Shown: positions 6,851-13,193 of the stretch, piece after piece
How positions within the stretch are numbered: the first letter of the stretch is position 1
Layout: the number at the start of each line of letters is the position of its first letter
NCBI GenBank assembly: GCA_014523515.1
Contig: JAATVJ010000200.1
Location: forward strand, 1-15,210
DNA from: Nitrososphaerales archaeon TH1177
GTDB taxonomy: Archaea > Thermoproteota > Nitrososphaeria > Nitrososphaerales > Nitrososphaeraceae
Length of the DNA: 15,210 bases
Reading direction: 5' to 3'
Translations under genes and position numbers: made by a program
Notes under the pieces: model-generated
Seen by the model: the letters and a program-made list of their open reading frames with translations, nothing else
Told to the model about the DNA's origin: nothing
Database searches by the model: none

Positions 6851-7723
6851 TTATTTTGTAAGTGCTGTTTTTGTTACCAATTCTTCTATTTTTTTGTTAA
6901 TATCTAAAGTCACTTTTAGTAAGTCAGGTGTCCACCCTCTCTTTCTGATAAATGTGGATAAGGCTTTTGTATCTTTGGGTAAACATGCACCTTCGAATGG
7001 TCTACCTGCAATGGTTCCATATTTACCTATACGTTTATCTAATGATACACCTAAACTTACAGCTCTATCATCTATACCTAATTCTTTACACAGCATCCCA
7101 ATTTCATTAAAGAAGGATATTTTTAATGACAAGAAGCAATTGGCAGTATATTTTATCATCTCGGAAGCTTTAAAACTAGTAACAATAATTTTTTCTGTAA
7201 GAGGTTTGTACAAATCCTGTAATAATTTTGAACTGCCTTCAACATCTTCTCCTATGATTACTCTATCAGGAATAAAAAAATCTTCATATGCACTTTCTTG
7301 TCGTAGAAATTCTGGATTATAACAAACATCATAATCTTTACCTCTAACTTTCTTACATTCTTTATCCATATAATCAATTACTATTTCATCCATAGTACCT
7401 GGTAACATAGTACTTCTGAAAACGATTAAATTATATTTATTTGATTGATTTAGCGCCTCGGTTATTGAGGATAAAGCAGATTTAACTTGTGATAAATCTT
7501 GTTCATCGTTAGCACCTGTTGGTGTGTTAACACAAACAAAGGTAATATCAGTCTGCTGCAATGCGTCCTTGACGTTATGGGCAACCTTAAAGCTTTCTTT
7601 CTTTAACGTTTCCATTCTATTCTTAGAAATATCATAAAAAAGGACATCATGGCCTAATTTATGAAATCCTTTTCCGGTAGCAGAACCAACAACTCCGGAT
7701 CCTATTATTGAAATTTTTACCAT
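6851..7723 (-). CDS. UDP-glucose/GDP-mannose dehydrogenase, short form
   Basis: The family oxidises a UDP- or GDP-hexose to the uronic acid using two NAD+, supplying acidic polysaccharides. Visible parts are the Rossmann motif IIGSGVVGSATG (G8, G10, G13), VNTPTG near 66-71, the STMLPGT loop, the YNPEFLRQ motif, the central helix ASEMIKYTANCFLSLK with its conserved lysine, and the catalytic loop FEGACLPKD with nucleophile C247. The protein stops at 290 residues shortly after the central dimerisation domain. The usual C-terminal UDP-binding domain (family length about 400-450) is missing, and the 91 bases left before the PfkB gene cannot encode it. The frame is otherwise clean, so this looks like a stable short form, not a decaying gene. 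It is divergent from the glycosyltransferase, as expected for a shared polysaccharide pathway. Which sugar it uses is unknown. Confidence 0.88.
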   Translation of the reverse strand: MVKISIIGSGVVGSATGKGFHKLGHDVLFYDISKNRMETLKKESFKVAHNVKDALQQTDITFVCVNTPTGANDEQDLSQVKSALSSITEALNQSNKYNLIVFRSTMLPGTMDEIVIDYMDKECKKVRGKDYDVCYNPEFLRQESAYEDFFIPDRVIIGEDVEGSSKLLQDLYKPLTEKIIVTSFKASEMIKYTANCFLSLKISFFNEIGMLCKELGIDDRAVSLGVSLDKRIGKYGTIAGRPFEGACLPKDTKALSTFIRKRGWTPDLLKVTLDINKKIEELVTKTALTK

Positions 7724-7744
7724 TATTTATCCACAAACCTCTTT

Positions 7745-7752
7745 TTATTAAA
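7745..7752 (-). promoter_or_regulatory. TATA-like box for the dehydrogenase gene
   Basis: TTTAATAA on the minus strand, 22-29 bases before the ATG at 7723. It lies in the 244-base divergent spacer shared with the glycosyltransferase gene. Confidence 0.4.
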
Positions 7753-7930
7753 AAAAGTTGCAAATTAATATATAAGTGCTACTATCTCTTTTTCACATAT
7801 AATGTTAGGAGTAATTCTTATAAATTATCTTCTATAAAATATTAATATTAATTTTAAATATAAAAAATAAACTAGAAAAATATAAGTAATGTGTATATTA
7901 ATAGATTTTGCAAAAATAACTTTCGATTCA

Positions 7931-7938
7931 TATATAAA
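7931..7938 (+). promoter_or_regulatory. TATA-like box for the glycosyltransferase gene
   Basis: TATATAAA lies 30-37 bases before the ATG at 7968, so any leader would be only a few bases long. With the box at 7745-7752 it makes this spacer a bidirectional promoter region. Confidence 0.4.
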
Positions 7939-7967
7939 TTAGATAGACTAAATATAAAAATAACTAG

Positions 7968-9425
7968 ATGTACCAATTGACAGATAGAAGAGCATCAGAG
8001 GAAATTACGCTTGTTTTTATCATCGCAGCCCTGTCTGTACTTCTGATTTTTTCTATAATTTTCGTTACTTTACCTGATTTTTTTAATAAAATCTCACTAT
8101 TAGAACCAATTCAATCTCTAGTTTTAAAAATTTCTGAATTTTTTGGTTATGTGGCTATCAATTACTATCAATTGATATGGATATATCTACCCCTTGGAGC
8201 TATAGGTCTTTGGAGATGGAGTGTATGGATATTTAAAAAGTCTACTTCTTTTTTATATAAACCTAAAATTCCTTGTGATGACACACACCTTCATAAATAC
8301 AGTATAATTACTCCAGTTTATAATGAAGATCCAAAAACTTTTGATCTAGCAATAAGATCATGGATTAAAAATGACCCTGATGAAATAATTGGAGTAATAG
8401 ATCAAACTGATAGTCGATGTATTGAAATTTTTCAATCTCTTGCGAAAGACTATACATTTATGAAACTTATTATAGCTACGAAACTAGGTAAAAGGCCTGC
8501 ATTAGCTGAAGGGATAAAAGAAGCAAGGAATAAAATTGTTGCTCTTGTAGATAGCGATACAATCTGGGCAGAAGATATTAAGAAATCAATACTCTCTCCT
8601 TTTGACGATCCGGTAATAGGTGGAGTTACAACGAGGCAACATCCTATTGAAAGAAAGACAATATGGCAAAAAATAACAGACATTTTTTGGGATATGAGAA
8701 ATTATTATGATTTACCTGCTCAAACGGCAATGGGACAAGCTCTTTCATGTCTTTCCGGAAGAACTTCACTATATAGAAAAGACATTATAACTGAAGATCT
8801 TGATATTTTTCTTAATGAAATTGTATTAGGAAAAAAGAAAGAATCTGGAGAGGATAAATGTTTAACAAGGATCGTTCAAAGTAAAGGTTGGAAAACATAT
8901 TATCAGAGCAATGCAGTGATTTATTCATATGCTTCTCCTGATTTTAAGACTTTTTGGAGTCAACGATTAAGATGGTCAAGGAATAGTCATAATTCGGATT
9001 TAATAAGTTTGTGGGACGGATGGGCATGGAAACATCCATTTTTAGCTTTTCATATAATTGATAGATTCATCTCCATCTTCACATTGTTTTTTGGACCAAT
9101 ATTCTTTGGTATAGCACTTTATCTAAACCACTATATTTTAGCTGTATCCATTTTACTTTTATGGATGACTGGTAGAGGAATTAAAATTTTACCGCATTTA
9201 AAAAGACATCCTAAAGACATTATACTTCTTCCAGTTTATGTAGTAATCAATTTTATGATTGCAATAATAAAACTATATGCCTTAGTAACAATCAGAGATC
9301 AGAAATGGATTAGATCTAAAAATAGAAAATCAGTTACCTCTACCGTTAAAAAGATAAAGAATTTTATATTAACTAGTGAAATAATTGGATGCCTAGTTTT
9401 TATTGTAATTTTCATAGTACGTTAA
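7968..9425 (+). CDS. Processive membrane glycosyltransferase, family 2 (hyaluronan/alginate synthase-like)
   Basis: This is an integral membrane synthase of the GT2 type that polymerises and exports polysaccharide, such as hyaluronan, chitin, cellulose or alginate synthases. In its 485 residues two N-terminal spans (about 13-36 and 66-90) precede a cytoplasmic GT-A domain. The domain has SIITPVYNED at 112-121, the KRPALAEG segment at 175-182, the metal-binding DSD at 195-197, SGRTSLYR at 263-270, the catalytic-base GED at 294-296 and the processivity motif QRLRW at 332-336. Three or four C-terminal spans follow (about 363-402, 419-442, 468-484). The acceptor motif Q/RxxRW is the mark of processive enzymes. 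There is no PilZ domain and no separate export partner in the window. Being divergent from the UDP/GDP-sugar dehydrogenase supports a uronate-containing polymer. The exact sugar cannot be read. Confidence 0.9.
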   Translation: MYQLTDRRASEEITLVFIIAALSVLLIFSIIFVTLPDFFNKISLLEPIQSLVLKISEFFGYVAINYYQLIWIYLPLGAIGLWRWSVWIFKKSTSFLYKPKIPCDDTHLHKYSIITPVYNEDPKTFDLAIRSWIKNDPDEIIGVIDQTDSRCIEIFQSLAKDYTFMKLIIATKLGKRPALAEGIKEARNKIVALVDSDTIWAEDIKKSILSPFDDPVIGGVTTRQHPIERKTIWQKITDIFWDMRNYYDLPAQTAMGQALSCLSGRTSLYRKDIITEDLDIFLNEIVLGKKKESGEDKCLTRIVQSKGWKTYYQSNAVIYSYASPDFKTFWSQRLRWSRNSHNSDLISLWDGWAWKHPFLAFHIIDRFISIFTLFFGPIFFGIALYLNHYILAVSILLLWMTGRGIKILPHLKRHPKDIILLPVYVVINFMIAIIKLYALVTIRDQKWIRSKNRKSVTSTVKKIKNFILTSEIIGCLVFIVIFIVR

Positions 9426-9468
9426 TAACCATAAAAATACATTTTAAAATCAATATATCGGTATAGCT

Positions 9469-9476
9469 TTTATATT
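9469..9476 (+). promoter_or_regulatory. TATA-like box for the small zinc-protein/thrS pair
   Basis: TTTATATT lies 22-29 bases before the ATG at 9498 and is a strong match to the archaeal consensus. It predicts a leaderless transcript and probably drives thrS as well. Confidence 0.55.
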
Positions 9477-9497
9477 TCAAATATAATTTTACTATAG

Positions 9498-9707
9498 ATG
9501 GGTAGAGTAAACAAAGGTATCAACTGTAGCATACAAGGATGTAGTGAACAAGCAGAAAGATCTATGAGTGAGAGTAAAGGTAGGATGGCTAATGACTTGG
9601 ATATTTCCTCAACTAGTAAAAGAATCTATCTATGCAGAAATCATTATAAAGAATGGAAGAAAGCTACGAAAGAAGATCGGGAAACAGAAAGAGCAAGATG
9701 GAAATAG
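9498..9707 (+). CDS. Small CxxxxC/CxxH putative zinc-binding protein
   Basis: This 69-residue basic protein has two half-sites for one metal ion: C10 and C15 (CSIQGC) and C46 with H49 (CRNH). They are joined by a polar loop of about 30 residues and followed by a highly charged helix, KEWKKATKEDRETERARWK. The pattern suggests a treble-clef or zinc-ribbon-like fold of the sort found in small RNA- or protein-binding factors. Its start is fixed by a leaderless TATA-like box. It ends 27 bases before thrS on the same strand, and no separate promoter is evident in the gap, so the pair is probably co-transcribed. That context hints at translation or RNA metabolism, but I cannot name the family and zinc binding is inferred from spacing only. 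Confidence 0.82.
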   Translation: MGRVNKGINCSIQGCSEQAERSMSESKGRMANDLDISSTSKRIYLCRNHYKEWKKATKEDRETERARWK

Positions 9708-9719
9708 AAGAATCAATTT

Positions 9720-9724
9720 AAGGT
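9720..9724 (+). promoter_or_regulatory. Shine-Dalgarno-like site before thrS
   Basis: AAGGT can pair with the ACCT of the usual archaeal 16S rRNA tail and ends 10 bases before the thrS ATG. No TATA-like box lies at the leaderless spacing, so translation from a shared mRNA is favoured. Confidence 0.4.
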
Positions 9725-9734
9725 AAAATAAGAA

Positions 9735-11639
9735 ATGCGTTTATTACAATTACATACAGATTTCATAGAATATGAGCCAATTAATGAGGAACTTAATGAT
9801 GCAGAAAAAGATATAGATAGAGCTAATATAAGATTAGAAAATTTAATAGTTGTATTTGTTTCGGTAGAAAAAGGGGATAATAAAAAAACGGTAGAAAAAG
9901 CTGTAGAAGAAATTAAAAATTATGCACAGAGTATAAAAAATGATAGATTACTAATTTATCCTTATGCCCATTTAAGTTCTGATTTGTCATCTCCAAAACA
10001 TGCTTTTGAAATTATCAAAGAATTGGAAATAAATGCAAAAAAGATACTTAATGAGGTTAATAGAGCTCCTTTTGGCTGGACTAAGAGTTTCAATATAAAA
10101 GTAAAAGGTCATCCATTAGCAGAAAATTTTAAAATAATTTCAAATAAACAACTTTCTCCTGAAAAAAATAAAGATGATCTAAAACAAAATCAATATAATG
10201 TAGAATCAGTTTCATCTGCATTAAAATTAGAAGAAAAACAACAATCATCATGGTTTATTTTAGACACAAATGGAATATTAATTCCAATAGAAAGTTTTAA
10301 AATTGAAAAAAATAGTACTTTGAAAAAATTTTTAGAATATGAAACATCAAAAAGAAGAGCTGTTGATGAACAACCACCTCATGTAAACCTTATGAAGAAA
10401 ATGGCTATTGCAGACTATGAACCTGCTTCTGATGCAGGCAATATGAGATATTATCCTAAGGGAAGATTAATGAAATCATTAATAGAACAATTTGTTACAA
10501 GAAAGGTTCTAGAATATGGCGGAATAGAAGTTGAAACACCTATAATGTATGATACAAAGCATCCAGCTATGAAAAGCTATTTCAACCGTTTTCCTGCTAG
10601 ACAATATAATATATCGTCAGACAATAAACAATTATTTTTACGATTTGCAGCATGTTTTGGTCAATTTTTAATGGCTAAAGATTTTCACATTACATATAAA
10701 AATCTTCCATTGAAACTTTATGAATTAACGAGATATAGCTTTCGAAGAGAAAAAAGTGGAGAACTAGTAGGACTAAGAAGATTAAGGGCATTTAGTATGC
10801 CTGACTGTCATGCATTCTGTAAAGATATAGAACAAGCAAAAGATGAATGTTTAAAACGTTTTGATCTCTCAATTGATGTATTAAATGCATTCGATATAAA
10901 AATTCAAGATATAGAAATGGCAATAAGATTTACAGAAACATTTTATGATGAAAATAAAGAGTTTATTACTCAAATTTCGAGAAGATTTGGAAAACCAATT
11001 CTAGTTGAAATGTGGAAGAATAGATTTTTTTATTTTGTTTTAAAATGGGAATTTAATTATGTTGACAATATTGGAAAAGCAGCGGCATTATCAACAGACC
11101 AGATCGATGTAGAAAATGGAAAACGATATAATATAGAATATGTAGATGAACAAGGAAAAAGACATAATCCAATAATATTACATAATTCACCTAGTGGAGC
11201 TATAGAAAGAATTATTTATGTTATATTAGAAAAAGCTGCTAAAATAAAACAACAAGGAGAAAGACCTCAATTCCCTCTATGGCTATCACATACACAAGTT
11301 AGACTTTTACCTATAAAGAATGAACATTTGCAGTTTGTAGAAAAGATTGAAACTATTTTGTCTCAAAATCAAATAAGAACAGATATAGACGATAGACAAG
11401 AATCTCTTAGTAAAAGAATAAGAGAAGCAGAAACTGAATGGATTCCATATATATTAGTTATTGGAGACAAAGAAGCTGAATCTTCAACTTTGGTAATTAG
11501 GGATCGTAAAACAGGAAAACAAATTAATTCCAACCTAGAAGATTTAATAGAAGGTATAAAAAAGGAAACAAAAGATAAACCTTTCATGCCATTGAATTTG
11601 CCTAAGTATCTTTCAAAAAGACCACAAATAATGGTTTAA
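9735..11639 (+). CDS. thrS: Threonyl-tRNA synthetase, archaeal type
   Basis: It charges tRNA-Thr with threonine in the cytoplasm. The 634 residues divide into an archaeal editing domain at about 1-145 (starting MRLLQLHTDFIEYEP, with PYAHLSSDLSSP and APFGWTKSF), related to D-aminoacyl-tRNA deacylase and removing mischarged serine; a class II catalytic core at about 240-510; and a C-terminal anticodon-binding domain. Motif 2 is RYSFRRE at 333-339. Motif 3 is GAIER at 488-492. C307, H359 and H483 keep the spacing of the zinc ligands of E. coli ThrRS (C334, H385, H511), so the threonine-sensing zinc site is intact. The ATG is preceded by AAGGT ending 10 bases upstream, a plausible ribosome binding site for the second gene of the pair. 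Nothing is missing. Confidence 0.97.
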   Translation: MRLLQLHTDFIEYEPINEELNDAEKDIDRANIRLENLIVVFVSVEKGDNKKTVEKAVEEIKNYAQSIKNDRLLIYPYAHLSSDLSSPKHAFEIIKELEINAKKILNEVNRAPFGWTKSFNIKVKGHPLAENFKIISNKQLSPEKNKDDLKQNQYNVESVSSALKLEEKQQSSWFILDTNGILIPIESFKIEKNSTLKKFLEYETSKRRAVDEQPPHVNLMKKMAIADYEPASDAGNMRYYPKGRLMKSLIEQFVTRKVLEYGGIEVETPIMYDTKHPAMKSYFNRFPARQYNISSDNKQLFLRFAACFGQFLMAKDFHITYKNLPLKLYELTRYSFRREKSGELVGLRRLRAFSMPDCHAFCKDIEQAKDECLKRFDLSIDVLNAFDIKIQDIEMAIRFTETFYDENKEFITQISRRFGKPILVEMWKNRFFYFVLKWEFNYVDNIGKAAALSTDQIDVENGKRYNIEYVDEQGKRHNPIILHNSPSGAIERIIYVILEKAAKIKQQGERPQFPLWLSHTQVRLLPIKNEHLQFVEKIETILSQNQIRTDIDDRQESLSKRIREAETEWIPYILVIGDKEAESSTLVIRDRKTGKQINSNLEDLIEGIKKETKDKPFMPLNLPKYLSKRPQIMV

Positions 11640-11720
11640 TAAGACTATATCAATTTTTAATTTAATTTATTGAATTTATATATATATTATTATTATTTGA
11701 TTATAAAGTATATCATATCA

Positions 11721-13049
11721 TTATTTTGTTCCAATTACATTTATTTGACTTTCCTGTTGATTAAGATCAATGCTCTTAGTATTAAGAGAGAAATTTTGGC
11801 TGTTATTTCCATAAATTGTTTGATATGCAGTTTTTACTATATCAAAATAAGTAGTAGTTTCTATCTTCCCATCTGTTACATTGATTAAGTTAAAGTTTTG
11901 TACTTGATGAGAATCTACCCTCCATTGCCAAAATGCAGATCCCCATACATCAAGGTTCTTAAAAGCATCTACTAATATGTTGGCTTCAGTTTGATTAATA
12001 CTGCTAAATGTTTCATTAATAAAGGTAACAATTTCACCCTCTTCATCGACAATTCTATCTCTCTGAACATTATTCCATTCTCCTACATATAATGGAACGT
12101 TTGCAAATTCAGCAGCTTGAACAAAAGTACTTAATCGTGATTCTTGATAGGGATTTTCTTGTGGAACTCCATAAACACTTATTTTAAATACTACATTGCT
12201 TGTATTTTGGGGCGCCATTTTTGCTAAATTCAGTGGAGTTAACTCAATGGGACTTTGCAAAGATACAGGAATATTCATGCTATATGCAATAGTTTTATCT
12301 GTATATTTTCTTAGAAAATCTGCCATAAATGTATTATACTTTCCTATTTTTTCCCATTGATTTTTATCATGAACTTGTGGTTCACTTAGAATTTCATAGC
12401 CAACGGTGCTTGTATGGTTATCCACAGCTTCTAAAACTTTTTTAAAAAATTCCGTTTGTAATGTCCATCCATCATTCGCATCTTTATCTCGAATATTCCG
12501 ATCCCACCAATTTGACCACCATACTTTAGCAGTGGGATATTTCGTACCACCACCACTTCCATAAAAAAATGCAAAATCAGTTTCAAATAAAGAAAATGGA
12601 AAACCAGTACCTCGTTGCGGATTTAAATAAGAAGATGTATGAAATTGGTGATTATCGTATAAAACGTTAATATTATATTTATCGGCCAAATTTGCAACTG
12701 TCTTTAATTCTTCCATAAATTCTTCAGGATTTTTTACAAATGATTCCCAGAAAACTAAAAAGCGCACATGATTTAATCCATTATCAGATAGGATTTTAAA
12801 ACTTTCTTCAAAATAGTTATCTGGAAGATCATAGTTTGTATCTCTAGCTTGAGCTGTTCTTGTATAAAATCCATGCATATCAACACCATTGTATGGTGGA
12901 CCGCTCTTGGTGTTGGCATCGTTGTCAGTACTTCCATTTAACTGTTGTATAGGAAAAGAATAAAATCCGGTATTTGAAATTATTAAAGTAAAAAGGATAA
13001 TAACGAGATATTTGGGAGTATTATTTTTTTTAAGAAAATTTAATTTCAT
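11721..13049 (-). CDS. Secreted GH5-like glycoside hydrolase
   Basis: This is a probable exported retaining glycosidase of the GH5/clan A (beta/alpha)8-barrel type. The 442 residues begin with a basic cap and a hydrophobic segment (about 12-33) that is a signal peptide or membrane anchor. Barrel markers follow in order: R96 in NHVRF, H134 in LYDNHQ, the acid/base E223 in YEILSEPQ (SEP where most members have NEP), Y293 in ISVYG, the nucleophile E324 in YVGEWN, and W374/W376 in FWQW. The usual His two residues before the tyrosine is a Ser here (S291). The ATG has a TATA-like box 24-31 bases upstream. It is divergent from the AlgG-like gene, so a role in trimming or turning over the cell's own surface polysaccharide is a reasonable inference. 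The substrate is unknown; GH5 covers glucans, mannans and others. Confidence 0.85.
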   Translation of the reverse strand: MKLNFLKKNNTPKYLVIILFTLIISNTGFYSFPIQQLNGSTDNDANTKSGPPYNGVDMHGFYTRTAQARDTNYDLPDNYFEESFKILSDNGLNHVRFLVFWESFVKNPEEFMEELKTVANLADKYNINVLYDNHQFHTSSYLNPQRGTGFPFSLFETDFAFFYGSGGGTKYPTAKVWWSNWWDRNIRDKDANDGWTLQTEFFKKVLEAVDNHTSTVGYEILSEPQVHDKNQWEKIGKYNTFMADFLRKYTDKTIAYSMNIPVSLQSPIELTPLNLAKMAPQNTSNVVFKISVYGVPQENPYQESRLSTFVQAAEFANVPLYVGEWNNVQRDRIVDEEGEIVTFINETFSSINQTEANILVDAFKNLDVWGSAFWQWRVDSHQVQNFNLINVTDGKIETTTYFDIVKTAYQTIYGNNSQNFSLNTKSIDLNQQESQINVIGTK

Positions 13050-13072
13050 GAATTATTATGATTTGTTATTTT

Positions 13073-13080
13073 CATATAAA
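13073..13080 (-). promoter_or_regulatory. TATA-like box for the GH5 gene
   Basis: TTTATATG on the minus strand lies 24-31 bases before the ATG at 13049. It overlaps the ATG at 13080 that could open the longer reading of the beta-helix gene, which argues against that longer start. Confidence 0.45.
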
Positions 13081-13159
13081 TGTGTTATATATTTTTCTTT
13101 CTAGAAATATTTTATAAGAAAAATAAAGATAATAACTACATTAATAATTTTATCGTCAT

Positions 13160-13167
13160 TTATATAA
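13160..13167 (+). promoter_or_regulatory. TATA-like box for the beta-helix gene
   Basis: TTATATAA lies 27-34 bases before the GTG at 13194. It supports that codon as the start, because it falls inside the longer reading from 13080. Confidence 0.4.
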
Positions 13168-13193
13168 CACATGAATTTAATTTAGTAACGCAA

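Noticed and set aside
6807..7322. A 171-codon open frame on the plus strand
   Set aside because: It is antisense to the nucleotide-sugar dehydrogenase, whose motifs are unmistakable, and its own translation has no recognisable feature.
7724..7967. The divergent spacer as a possible tRNA or small-RNA locus
   Set aside because: No cloverleaf, GC-rich stem or conserved tRNA boxes are visible; TATA-like boxes for the flanking genes explain it well enough.
11670..11888. A 72-codon hydrophobic open frame on the plus strand
   Set aside because: It overlaps the end of the GH5 gene in antisense; its Ile/Tyr-rich sequence is what AT-rich DNA gives in any frame.
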